Shown here piece by piece: positions 1 through 10,587 of a DNA stretch of 64,000 nt. The position numbers were made by a program, and so were the translations under genes. The first letter of the stretch is position 1; each line of letters starts with the position of its first letter. The stretch covers positions 62,001 to 126,000 of the forward strand of contig CAWZYM010000197.1 of the NCBI GenBank assembly GCA_963966185.1, in the 5' to 3' direction. A model generated the notes under the pieces. That model was not told the DNA's origin. It made no database searches and saw only the letters and a program-made list of their open reading frames with translations. This DNA is from Rhabditoides inermis (Eukaryota > Nematoda > Chromadorea > Rhabditida > Rhabditidae).

Positions 1-241
1 CCCTGAAGCGTCCATATAGTATTTCCGAATTATTACACATCGTGTCATGTACATGTGTTACATATACATGTGTTCTAATCTCTCGCAAATGCTGGTGTTT
101 GCATGACCGTCATGTCTCAACTCAGCATCATCACTTCAGCGACGAGGGTCTTTCCGGCTCCAGTCGGCAGGGAGACGATGAGATTGTGGCCCTGCGAGAG
201 GCGCGGGTCCGAGATGCACTCGCGCTGCCAGTCTGCATCAC

Positions 242-285
<44 letters not shown>

Positions 286-1158
286 CCCACCATACAGCTT
301 GCTGATCTTGCTCGTCTCCACGTACTTCTTCTGCACGTCCTCCGGCAGTCCGGCAAAGTCCACGCGACCCGAGTGCGATGCAGCTGGAGCGGCGACAGCC
401 ACCTTCTGTATGGCACACACCCATCGAATACGACTGACGTGCCGTACCTGCTGTGTGCGGGATGTGTTTGGTGGACGAATCGGGGACAGTGCGGGGCCGC
501 TGTCGGCAACAGACTGGCGCAGCGGTGTCACACCCTGCCACATCATTATGATAACCGCTAGTTTAGACATCATCCGAGCACTAGGATAAACAAATCATGC
601 CGAATGCCCACCCCCACCTCCATAGCGCGCCGCTTGCCAATCGAGCGGCGCTGCCGAACGACCTCCATCACCGCCTAGCAAGGTTTAAACAGTCAATAGA
701 GGAAACACGAGTGCTGAGTGTACCTGCTTGACAGAGACCGGCGACCGGAAGGGCTGTTTGGTGCGCGGCGAGCGACTCTGCATCATGCCTGAACACAAGT
801 AGTATCAGAATGGAGTAGCTACCACTCACCGTTTTGTACGCGCTCGCGGCCTTCCTTCTCGTTCTCCTCGTCTTCCTCCTCCATCGCCTCTCGCTTCGGC
901 TGCTGCTCCGTTGCGAGGCCGCGCGGACTGCGAAGCGATGTCATCCCGCCTCAACATATCAAAGTGAACACTAACTTCAAATCGTTATAACAACTATTGT
1001 ATAAATCAATAGACGGCGTCGAAAGCGAAATTAGATGTATTCATACCTGCCGGAGCTGCCGTCGTTGTAGCTGATCCATCGCGGCGTGCGAGCTGGTTAG
1101 CCGGCTTGAAGCCATCACGATTGCACTTGGTGCCAGAGCATTGTCGAGGTGTTGACAT
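1..1158 (-). CDS. HELQ: HELQ-type DNA repair helicase, N-terminal part (3' end beyond left edge)
   Basis: Superfamily 2 helicase of the HELQ/Hel308 group, which unwinds forked DNA with 3'-5' polarity in replication-coupled repair in the nucleus. Exons read by splice consensus and frame: 1158-1047, 949-830, 788-724, 674-618, 534-448, 405-291, 232-122; phases agree at every junction. The ATG at 1158 is the first in-frame Met of exon 1. The first ~185 residues are basic/acidic low-complexity sequence. Then comes the family segment joining SKLYDWQRECI (junction 291/232) to motif [22 protein letters not shown], with Walker A PTGAGKT; the same order is seen in HELQ and POLQ helicase domains. SKLY followed by W-Q favours HELQ over POLQ. 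About 222 residues lie in the window; all later helicase motifs are off the left edge. One intron is only 42 nt (406-447) and the next (233-290) is almost all CT repeat. The N-terminus is shorter than in vertebrate HELQ. Confidence 0.85.
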
Positions 1159-1760
1159 CATCAAAACATTACGCTCGTTGAAATTAGAAACAGCTGAGTG
1201 CTAACGTCAATAGGAATTAGTATTGCACTTGGAAAACTATTCGATTCGCGCGTAAATTGGCAATAGAGCACAGTTTTACGAAATGAGTCAACAGAGCGAG
1301 ATAAAACCCATTACAGATCATCACGACACACATTCACCTCCCACAAATTATCAACTCAAATCAAGTTTATTCGCACTCGCAAACATGATTGAGTGATAGA
1401 CTTTTTTATCTCGGAACGAAAAAAATGTGAGCGAAATGCAAACAACAGAAAATGAAATAATTGAGCATTATGGTGGAATAGTAGATATAGATACACCGGG
1501 AAAGCGAACAACAACAACAACAACAACAACAGCATGACACGTACAAAACGAAATCATTTATAAGAACCTAAGATGGTCGTGGTTTTCGCGCCGAATGGAA
1601 GTATGCAGGTTCACTAATAGGGCTCTTGCAATTCCATCCATAGACGGCATTCTTCTTGTGGACCATACCATTGAACCAATATTGACGTACAGTAGCGGCC
1701 AAAAAGGTATCACCTTTTGGTTTTTGCTTTCTAAAATGATATAATTGGTCTGAAACTCTC

Positions 1761-2015
1761 TCAGTACTTCGTTTGGTGTCCCTTGTTCACGATAACGGCC
1801 TGGCAGCGGCGGGGCATCGAATCGATCAGCTTGAGGAGGGTCGCAAGCTCGATCTTCTTCCACTCCTGCTCGAGCAACGCGAACTTCTCGTCTGCATTCT
1901 TCACCCGAATCGTGCGAGTCCGCCGATCGAGCTCTTCCCAGAGGTGCTTGCTCGAGTTGAGGTCCAGCGACTGGCTCGGCCACTCCATGACTCTCCACTT
2001 GTCCTTGTTGAACAC
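1761..2015 (-). pseudogene. Tc1-like transposase, C-terminal fragment
   Basis: About 84 residues with the Tc1-family C-terminal signature: W-P-S-Q-S-L-D-L-N followed by HLWEELDRR, the region carrying the last acidic catalytic position in DDE transposases, then a basic tail ending at the stop at 1761. The central catalytic region expected upstream is missing: the next recognisable transposase segment on this strand is the N-terminal HTH at about 2181-2400, leaving no room for a full ~340-residue protein. Non-functional remnant. Confidence 0.8.
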
Positions 2016-2180
2016 GTTCTAAGAGAAGATGGTGCAATGACGAAATTGGACAACTCTATAAACCGATCTTGAAGTGCTTGGAAGAGTGGTTCAAGCCATT
2101 GTCTTGCTGGAAGACGTAGTTCCGACTATGAGTCTGCCGAATCCAGGGCCGCACCTTCTTGAGAACCTCTGAGAACGTTC

Positions 2181-2400
2181 TCAAGAACGATCTCTAATTG
2201 ATTGAGAAAGATCTCGTCCGCGGCGCGGTCGCCCGCGAGTTCTCCTTGAGATCCGGAGGATGTTTCGATCCATAGTGCGAGTAGTAGTCCTAGGACGACC
2301 AGAACTATTCGGGAGAGACATATCGTGAGCGTCGGAGTACTTTTTGAGCACGTTAGGTACCGTAGTGCGGCATACATGAAACTGGGTGACTAGTGCCGCG
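2181..2400 (-). pseudogene. Tc1-like transposase, N-terminal helix-turn-helix fragment
   Basis: The reading frame contains a paired-like helix-turn-helix segment (VTQFHVCRTTVPNVLKKYS) followed by the GRPR linker typical of the DNA-binding half of Tc1 transposases. It does not continue into a catalytic domain. Upstream the frame runs into sequence that is the antisense of another transposase C-terminus, so it has lost its own start. Confidence 0.7.
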
Positions 2401-2481
2401 ACCCTCCACAAGCTGATCAATTCGGTGCCCCGCCGCTGCCAGGCCGTTATCGTGAACAAGGGACACCAAACGAAGTACTGA
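2390..2481 (+). pseudogene. Second Tc1 transposase C-terminal tail, opposite orientation
   Basis: On the + strand the segment encodes PRRCQAVIVNKGHQTKY and a stop at 2479-2481, nearly identical to the tail encoded on the - strand at 1761-1860. The two tails point outward from a common centre, so the element was built by an inverted duplication or by gene conversion between two copies. Confidence 0.75.
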
Positions 2482-2576
2482 GAGAGTTTCAGACCAGTTA
2501 TATCATTTTATAGTATAGTTAGGCTTTGTTAAAATTAGAATTTTGTATTTTTTGATGTTGTTTCTTTACTGCTTAT

Positions 2577-3155
2577 TTAAAGGTAGTGTACCCTCTGAAT
2601 CAAATATAAAAAAATATCATGAATGTATTATCAATGTTTTTTAGAGGTATTTTTATGTCGTTTATGGTTGTTTGTGATAAAAAATAATGAAATTAAAAAT
2701 TATAAAACATTTATTTTAATCCAACATGATACGCATATTTGCGCAACGTTGTGAGTTATGATTTTTAACATCAATCAACATATCTTACTGCGTTTAGCAT
2801 AAAATTTCCCATAAGCTGTTTTCGCCAGTTTAGTAAAAGAAACACATAGTAGAAATGTTATATAAAATAAGAATGACATAAGAAACAATATAAACACATG
2901 CAAATTTTTTTGTCTCGAATGAAACAGCCGTTAGTGTGGTCAAATTGTGTAACTTCGTGCAGTTGTGCACACACCCCCGAGCTGATTAAAAGTTATTAGT
3001 TTCTACGATTTCTCACTCCAATATTCAAATAATTTTTTAATATTAAATTGTTTCAGAATATATGTTTGCATCATCATAATATACTCATTGAGTCGTAAAC
3101 AATGACATGTTGTATCTACACATGCACCCAGATTCAGAGGGTACACTACCTTCAA
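2577..3155. mobile_element. TTAA-flanked MITE nested in the Tc1-like element
   Basis: Left terminus AGGTAGTGTACCCTCTGAAT follows TTAA (2577-2580). The right terminus at about 3130-3152 is its reverse complement, GATTCAGAGGGTACACTACC, followed by TCAA. The 550-bp interior is AT-rich with no coding potential. Terminal sequence and TTAA target resemble the pair at 60517-61130, so these are one family, plausibly non-autonomous piggyBac-like elements. Confidence 0.75.
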
Positions 3156-3480
3156 GTTCAAGTAATCAATCATGTGATATAAAATCAAGGTGTTTTCGGA
3201 TGCCCAATAAATGGTTATACCCAAAAATAGTGGGTAGAACTTTTTTTTGGAAGTGTGGTTTGGTCACAGGAAAAAGTTGAAAACGAGAAAATGATGATTT
3301 TGTGAATACAGTAATCCGCCTACTGTAACCGAGAGATGAGAGGGGGATAAATATGGAACATGGTATTAGGTCCAAATCAAGTCCAGAAAACGGTGTGCAA
3401 AAGATGGGAGCTCTATCTTTCATTTGAATAGTTTTAGAGATCAAAAACCAAAAGGTGATACCTTTTTGGCCGCCACTGTA

Positions 3481-4377
3481 GATGTTAATAATCGGTCGAT
3501 ATCTATCGATAATCTAATAGCGTGGCGTATCAAACTGACCGCAAGAAACGATATCCACTCCTTACAGTGTCAATAGAGATCCAATTCTCGAGCTAGCGTC
3601 GCTGACTTTATGTCTGTCTGTCACCTCACACATTCGACATTCAAAGAATACGACTTTCATGAACAAATGATATAAAACATGAAAAAAATAACGATACTTT
3701 ACATATATAATGCAATAAAAATGAGAAAAACATAAACAAAACTTTAAAAAAACAAAAATTTCGAAAAACTTTTCTCAAAAGTTCAACTGTTGTGCAAACA
3801 TCACGCAACACTATAACATATTTTTCCGGGAGATAGTTCGCCAGACTACGGTAGAAAATCGATCTACCCTCTAGTTGCATTTGATCTACCTTCTAGTCGT
3901 GAGGAGGCCCAAGCGCGCGCTTTCAAACAATAATATCGATCAAAGAAGCCGACATGCAAATCAAAGAGGCCGCGCGACACTCGAGCCTTTGCCCGCGCTG
4001 TCTGGCCTCTCTCGCTCAAAACTGAGTTTCGCCAACTGACCCCGGCTGGCAATAACAGAAACTATCCTCCAGGCGGCGACTATAGTAATGAATTAAGACT
4101 ATAGTAATGAAATAAAGTAACGACTATAGTAATGAATTATATATTTCTGAAAATCTATTATTAGCTCGCTATTAGCGACATGGTGGCGGATTAGTGGCGA
4201 GATAGCCGCAGAACGGCCCTAGAACCGCCCTTAGTTGCCGGCTATTAGCGCCCCCCCCCCCCCCGGGTCAGAGAAGCGTTGTAAATTTTTGACATAAGTG
4301 TTCTGAATCGGTAGCTTCCAAGCTTTGTCAGTTTTAGCACGCTAGCATCACAGATCACTCAACTCCTTTTGTCATTC
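3481..4377. other. Intergenic, no gene seen
   Basis: AT-rich sequence without supported exons. It holds three direct copies of GACTATAGTAATGAA (about 4078-4136), a repeated GATCTACC-CTAGT phrase near 3861-3895 and a C14 run at 4251-4264. Confidence 0.6.
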
Positions 4378-4383
4378 TCCTCA

Positions 4384-4715
4384 TCGCCAACTCGGCAACT
4401 CGAATTTGCGTGCGGTCTTCCCCTCCTCTCCTCCCATCCCTCTCTCGCTCTCTCTCCCATCGTCATTTCCCCCTCCATCCCTGCCTCCCATCGCACGCAC
4501 CCCAGCGGTCCCGAGCTAGGTGAGCACCGACGCCACGCCCCTGTATGTACAACCCCTTCCCCCACGTACTGGAGAAGCTTTGCCACGCCCCTCTATATCC
4601 CGCCCACACCCCTCCCGCTCTCCCGAAACGGGTCAACGCCACGCCGCTTTGGACCAGGTCATACACCGACGCCCTCCACGAGCTAGAGATGTGGCGTCGT
4701 CGCGCTCATTTATAC
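4384..4715. repeat. Dispersed repeat A, copy 1
   Basis: The sequence from CGGCAACTCGAATTTGCGTG through the phrase ending in GAGATGTGGCGTCGTC recurs in the same orientation at about 10123-10400 with few differences, apart from about 60 bases (near 4547-4600) present only here. It contains a CT-rich block and GGTGAGC, which look splice-like, but no convincing coding frame. Nature unknown. Confidence 0.8.
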
Positions 4716-5155
4716 ATATTAATCCAACTTCTACATACATGATATGTATGCATGATATGTGTAGATTCCGCACACATCGAAAATCGGGACACACCATAAT
4801 GTTTACTTTAGATTTTGGCAGACGAAGTATTACATCGTTGACATTCTATACGTTGGCTCTCCGATGGTTGGTGCTGAATCTAGGATGGTCACTCTACGAA
4901 TACCCTAAATTATACCTTCCGAATCCAGCACAAGTAACGGTTAGTTTAATTCAGCTTCGAAACAACTATTTTTTTCTATTACAGACTATCAGCGACGATG
5001 AGAAATGCATGCTGAATCTGCTATTTGGACTTTTGTTTGTGTATTTTATAACGCGATTTTTTCGTGTGCGAAACGTATAAGATGGAACCGCCACGTCAAG
5101 TACAGAATATATGGCGGCGGGAACGGGAACGGAGATACGTCATTGATGGTACGCG

Positions 5156-5158
<3 letters not shown>

Positions 5159-5201
<43 letters not shown>
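5159..5201. repeat. (AT)n microsatellite
   Basis: About 21 uninterrupted AT units, directly after a possible GT donor (5149). Confidence 0.95.
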
Positions 5202-5204
<3 letters not shown>

Positions 5205-5289
5205 GAGAAAAAAAAGCTTCGATACCATAAGCTTCGCACAATCGAGGTCCAATTGGACATTTCATTTATTGTCGGTAATTTATTTTTGT

Positions 5290-5392
5290 AAAAAAATACC
5301 GTAAAAAATGACTTTTTCAACCGTAAAAAAATGACTTCACGGTAACCGTAAAAAATGACTTCACGGTAACCGTAAAAAAAATGACTTCCTTC
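5290..5392. repeat. Short tandem repeat, ~27-bp units
   Basis: Four imperfect units containing ACCGTAAAAAATGACTTC, separated by CACGGTA. Confidence 0.8.
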
Positions 5393-7599
5393 AGATTCTT
5401 TTCATTTTGGCTTGTAAAAACCGCGAAAGTTTTCGACTCTGGAGACAAAAATCGGACTTCGCATACACGGTTTTATATGATAAATAAATATCTAAGGATT
5501 TGTAATATTGTTTAGGGCCATGTGAATGACTTCTACGACGTATTTGGCTACATTGACGACAAAATCAAGTTTCAAATGATAGACAACTGCGATTCCCAGA
5601 CCGTATTAACTTCAAAATTTTGCAAAAGTACCAAGATGTGAGTTTAGGATAGAACAAGCTGTGGGTGGCGAAGTGCCGTGGCTGGACTAATCTCATCGGA
5701 AGGAATGGATCCTGCAAGGTACGGTTATGTTCATATTCAGTCACCTCTTTGTTTATGTAGGATTTTCGATACACTCCCATGAAAGCCGAAATGTTATTCT
5801 CAAGTTCATTTCAATGAATGGCGCAGAAGGGGTGCAATGATGGATCACGCAGTTGAAAGCAAGCAGGTGGGAGCGTTCACCTAATTAAAGAAATGCGAAA
5901 TGATTCTCAAATTTATTAGTTTTTTTATTGATTGTCTCAATAAATAAAAGGTGTTAAATGTAAATTATAGTATGGGTTTAAACAACACTTTTTAAAAGGA
6001 AACATACAATCAGGTTGACCGTTCGTTCATGACTTGAAAATAGTTCGGCCTTTTTGCTAAATTAGGACAATCAGTGCCCAACCGGCTTTTATCTTTCCTT
6101 GGAAATACTTTTAAAACAATATGTCTGTCATTTTTAAAGTATTTTTTTCACGAGAAAAAAATCACGTTCTGCTAAATAGTATCGATATGAGCGCATTCCC
6201 GCTACACTCTCGCATTTGCCCACATATAGAACGCGATGCTGGCTGTGCGTCCACTCACTGTCAACTCTCGTATTCAACTAAAATGGTTTTGAAACTAATT
6301 TCTTAGACTCTTTCTCAAACAGAACAATGAAACAAATGGTTTCGTTTAATGGCATTGCCACGCTCATGAAAAGGGCTGGCTGCAGACATCAACATCACTC
6401 CGCGCCCAACTCACAACTCTCTGTGTCTCGATTCAAAACAACTGGCTTTGAAACTAATCTCTCAGACTCCTTCTCAAACAGAAACACAAACTGAAAACAA
6501 ATTGTTATCTTTTATGGCATTCTAGCGAGCAGAACAAATCAGTACAAACTATAACGTACTGGCGCGCCTTACACTTGATTTATAATGGCAAATATAGAGC
6601 CATCCAAGAGAAAGCAGGCAAACCGTCATCCAAGAAAAAGCAACTACCTAAACTGACCAGAGCGTTCGCGGTGAGAAAATTACATTTTGAAAAAAAACAT
6701 CTAGAAAATAAATGTGTTGTACAAACAGGATCGCGACGCCATGGAACGAATAATGAGACGTAACACGGTGAGAGCCAACCCTCGTCCCCGTGCGGCGGCA
6801 GCGGCTGGCGACGCATCCACTGACAAGTGAATGCCAATACCACCAACCTCCGTCACTGCTGCGCATTTCTGATCCGAACACGAAGAGGAAATCGCCGACC
6901 AACGCCATGTTCTGCTGGCCCTGATGCAGGTTTCGTTCGCATACCATAGATAGCTTATCATTAGACATGTCTAGACGCTATACTACGTGTTCGACAACGC
7001 ACGCGGCATACGAACAGTGCGCGAGTTTCTTCAACAACGAGACTGAGCTTCGATCGTCTACCAGCGCCGTCCATCTACTGGAGCTGTAGTGGGATCTGCC
7101 AAGAATGGAGTAGGTATAACTTTGAAGTGAGTGACGCTGTCATATGTGGGGTGGGGTGAATGAAAAGAATAATTTGCCCAAAAAGACAGTTTCACATATG
7201 ATAAAAAATGTCTATTTGGTAGATCATGACGTCACTATGTTAAATCAATTGAAACGAAAACTACTGTAGACTGTAGGTCGCATATTCGAGTATTGCGCGT
7301 TTGCGTGGTTTGCGCTTTAAATTGAGATTCGCGCCAACACCAGCAGAGCGAAAAAAACTGTGCGATTCGAGAGAGCGCAGACGACGAGCGCGCAGATTGT
7401 GGCAGAATGGCCACTCAAACACGACTGTCACCAAAACATTCATTCGCGAAAAAAGCTAGCGTATTATGAAACTGTTCCTTTGAAGTGGCAGATTCGAAAG
7501 TTCGTATAGCGAGAAATTCGAAAAAAAATCCGGTGTTCTCCTCGTCGAGAACAAGATATGTAGGGTTCTTACATGCACGACAACGTCAGCAGAGGTAGA

Positions 7600-7786
7600 T
7601 TGTGGGGGGGGGGGTTGAGTGGCGTCCGTTCGTCCGTAGATGGTGATGTGACGCCTTCTGGCATCCATTTGAGTGGATTGCCACACCACAGGCGCTGAGT
7701 GAATTTTGCAAGAATGGTTGACTCCAAGGGGATCGAACAGCGACCGTGAGATATAAACGCTTTATCCACTGAGCCGCGCCCTCAGC
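7600..7786 (-). mobile_element. tRNA-derived SINE
   Basis: On the - strand the element starts near 7786 with a tRNA-like head: an A-box-like GGCTCAGTGGATAAAGCG and, about 24 bases on, a B-box-like GCTGTTCGATCCCC, the internal RNA polymerase III promoter layout. A unique body of about 110 bases follows, ending near a C-rich tract (7600-7612 on +). The body recurs at 22413-22545. I see no reverse transcriptase; as a SINE it would use a LINE partner. Confidence 0.75.
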
Positions 7787-7823
7787 AGTGATTCCTAGAT
7801 ACACAACCACACAGCGCATTTAG

Positions 7824-8644
7824 TATTGGGAGAAAACGCTGGCACGAGAAGGCTTCCTGGCGGAAGTATCCACTGACCAAGTGAGAAACCCATCCACGCT
7901 GACACCAAGAGGAGTGGCAGAAATGAACATCTTAGCTACTCAAAAGGTTTTTGTTTTCATATAAAAACCCATCACCAATATGAATAGGAAGTGACTGATA
8001 AGCTGACAAGGAGATCTGATGTGACTACCATCTACACTCCAGGAACGCTATACGCAAGGTACGGTGATGTAAAGTAGCGGTCAGTCTCTTCAAACGACTT
8101 CGAATGGCCTCCAAACTACTCCCGATATGCAATTCGATATGCCTTGCGCCCTAGCGATTTGCCTTCGAATGACTTCAAACGACTCCAAACTACTTCGTAT
8201 TACTTGCGATAGCCTTCCAACGCCTCGCATTGCTTCGGATTACTTCGGATGTGTATTTGAAGAGACTGACCGCGTCTTAAATGAGGGAGAAGAAAGATAT
8301 TGAATTTAGTATAATGACGGCAAACCGACCGCTGCCCCAATGGCCCGCTGTTCAGGTACAACGATTATCGGATGACGCAACAATACGCCCATATGCTTTC
8401 AGCCATGGTACCGGCACTTCCTCGCGTGCGTGTGGACTGCTGGCGACATTCAGCTGGAACGCAAAGGTAGTGACCGAAAGGCGAACATGCATTCATCTCC
8501 ATTCTAGCATCCGACGGAAAACGCGAGTATCCCGCGGTAAGTTTCAACTGCCTGGCGACACGACTGCTGAACGGGAGTGAAGCACTGCGCGTATTGGAGG
8601 AAGCGTCTCGCGGACGGAACCTTTGAAGCAAACGACGAAGGTGG

Positions 8645-8683
<39 letters not shown>

Positions 8684-9127
8684 TGGACTCATATTTGCAG
8701 CAGTCAAGTAGGCGTGTGGGATAAGATATTTTAATCACGCATGGCTAGGGTGGAGCCGGAGCGTCGAACAGCCAGTTTCAATTCATTGCGCGACATGTTA
8801 GCGGGCTCATATTGGAAGCTTCTCAAAACGACGACAACCACTCCCGTAAGTGCCACGCAAACTATGCACTATGCTTCAACCACTTGCTTTGAGGTACTTC
8901 GATATCGAACTTTTGGCATCGCATTCTCACAGATGTTGTGGAATCGGATCCGTTTGTCAAACTGGTACAGGTGAAAGAGAAAATCTATCCGTGAGATTAA
9001 GTCGGATTTTCAGACGTACCGAGATCGAATCTACGCCTACTACAAGCCTGAAGTATCTCTAGACGACACACAAGAAACCAACAGTGACGACGACTCGACC
9101 AACAACGACGACTCGGACAGCGACTAA
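7824..9127 (+). CDS. Unrecognised protein, C-terminal 210 residues (nine exons)
   Basis: Exons 7824-7946, 7988-8058, 8310-8355, 8403-8466, 8508-8536, 8583-8640, 8756-8845, 8933-8970 and 9014-9127 have GT..AG borders and agree in phase throughout (633 nt), which chance rarely gives; the 8756 acceptor is the weakest. The protein is soluble-looking. Landmarks are VTTIYTPGTLYA (exon 2), PLPQWPAVQPWYRHF (exons 3-4), a basic HCAYWRKRL stretch (exon 6), KLVQTYRDRIYAYYKPE (last exons) and an acidic Asp/Ser/Asn tail before TAA at 9125-9127. I recognise no family. The intron at 8059-8309 is occupied by a MITE and the one at 8641-8755 by a CT repeat. The true 5' end is unresolved and may lie back to about 5086. 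Confidence 0.55.
8074..8275. mobile_element. MITE of the GGTCAGTCTCTTC family, copy 1
   Basis: Terminal inverted repeats GCGGTCAGTCTCTTCAAA and TTTGAAGAGACTGACCGC enclose ~160 bp of repeated CTTCGNAT-like words. TA precedes the left end. It lies inside an intron. Related copies are at 27415-27543, 30049-30208 and 61519-61602. Confidence 0.8.
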
Positions 9128-10122
9128 GCGAAAATTCCAGTCGCCCCTTCCCACAACTTATATAAATCCACTATATACGATTAATTAATGCACTACTTAT
9201 ATTTTCTGTATCACGCCCATTTGTAAACGTTTCGCGCATTTAACGAAATATGCGATAAATTATTGCATCACAAAACACTTTTAAAATTGTAACTGGTAAC
9301 AACAAGAAACACGAACCGGGTGCCGAGTGTCCTCGGTGGCTGTCGCGCAGCATACTCGTTCGAGGGAGTGCTGAAAATAGAACACATGCACTGCGATAGT
9401 CAGAATACAAAACACTGTGAAAGGGAACAACATAATGCACTAAAAAACAACGAACCATGCGAAGAGGATGAGGGAGGGGGACATACAGTGCAGGCGAGAT
9501 GAATGAGACGTTGACAGACTTAAAATCGTGCCCTCTAAGAAGAATAATAGTACATAAATCCTGCGACATATACAATATAAAACGACGCCAATAACAAAAC
9601 GATTGATTGGTACTTTTGTAGCAAGCGTTGAACGGCAACGACAATCGGCAACACAACATATGAAAGTTACCATCATCATCAAACATTGATACGTCGTGTT
9701 ATGAGGCGGGTTCAATGCATATACTCAGTGTATCATAAATGACAATTTTAACAACAACATATGTAGCAGCAACAAAAACATACGAAAATCGAATCGATCG
9801 AAAATTCTCGTCAAAGTATTGTTTGACCTGTAGATAATGATTTGCGAAATCTTTGCTCGCATACTTATGGCGCGAAATAGTTATTAACTTCGAAAAGTAA
9901 TCAATCTTAATCGGAAGTTCAATATATTATTCATTTGATTTTTTTTACAATGTTTGTAGATTGTAATTGTAAAAAAATTACAATGTTATTTACAATGTTT
10001 CAAGGCTCTTCTTTCCACCAGAAACCATTTCCGTGCAGGGACAATGGCAGAATTCTATCTAACTCTTATCGGGAGCTAAGTTTTGACTCAGTTTTCAACA
10101 GGCCATATTCCTCATCAGAAAT
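9128..10122. other. Intergenic, no gene seen
   Basis: AT-rich, no supported exon or repeat family. An AATTAATGCACTACTTATATTTT stretch after the stop at 9127 is probably 3' UTR, but no clear AATAAA is present. Confidence 0.5.
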
Positions 10123-10400
10123 TCGGCAACTCGAATTTGCGTGCGGTCATTCCCTCCTCTCCTCCCATCCCTCTCTCGCTTTCTCTCCCATCGTCATTTC
10201 CCCCTCCATCCCTGCCTCCCATCACACGCACCCCAGCGGTCCCGATCTAGGTGAGCACCGACGCCACGCCCCTGTATGTACCGCCCACACCGCTCCCGCT
10301 CTCCCGAAACGGGTCAACGCCACGCCGCTTTGGACCAGGTCATACACCGACGCTCTCCACGAGCTAGAGATGTGGCGTCGTCACGCCCATTTATGCCCCG
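10123..10400. repeat. Dispersed repeat A, copy 2
   Basis: Direct copy of 4384-4715, about 60 bases shorter (the stretch near 4547-4600 is missing here). It ends 190 bases upstream of the transporter start codon and could contribute to its 5' region. Confidence 0.8.
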
Positions 10401-10587
10401 CCCCCTCTCTTGGAGTTGCTTGTGCGTCGGGACCATGTCGTCGTTGTCACGGAAGATATCCAAAATTGTTTTGATGTGTATACATTTTCCCCCGGTGTTC
10501 ATAGTTAACGTGGACGCATAGAGTTCCACCGTGTCGTCCTTGTTATACTGTACTCTACCGTATCCTACTTTGCAGTTTGGCGACGCG

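Larger units (their letters stand above)
1688..3480. mobile_element. Rearranged Tc1-like transposon with TA-flanked terminal inverted repeats
   Basis: Left end 1690 starts CAGTAGCGGCCAAAAAGG; right end 3478 closes with the reverse complement form CCTTTTTGGCCGCCACTG. Both are flanked by TA (1688-1689, 3479-3480), the target-site duplication of Tc1/mariner elements, and the termini resemble the Tc1 consensus. The interior is not an intact element: transposase fragments lie on opposite strands, a subterminal block at 1735-1860 recurs inverted at 2395-2515, and a TTAA-flanked MITE sits inside at 2577-3155. The element is therefore a dead composite about 1.79 kb long. Confidence 0.85.
5086..7110 (+). 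other. Region with possible upstream exons of the 7824-9127 gene
   Basis: Several short open segments have plausible acceptor and donor sites, for example 5086-5148 (starting Met-Glu-Pro-Pro), 5517-5602, 6573-6660 (lysine-rich, ends before GTGAGA) and 6730-6768. Some join in frame, but I could not build one continuous chain into 7824, and none shows a known domain. Intervening sequence is AT-rich. They may be 5' exons of the downstream gene, a separate gene, or chance. Confidence 0.3.

Noticed and set aside
2395..2481. Separate host gene on the + strand ending VNKGHQTKY
   Set aside because: It is the C-terminal tail of a Tc1 transposase copy, matched on the other strand at 1761.
4801..5080. 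Open frame with hydrophobic segments (MFTLDFGRRS...)
   Set aside because: No consistent splice partners and no family resemblance; AT-rich chance frame seems likelier.
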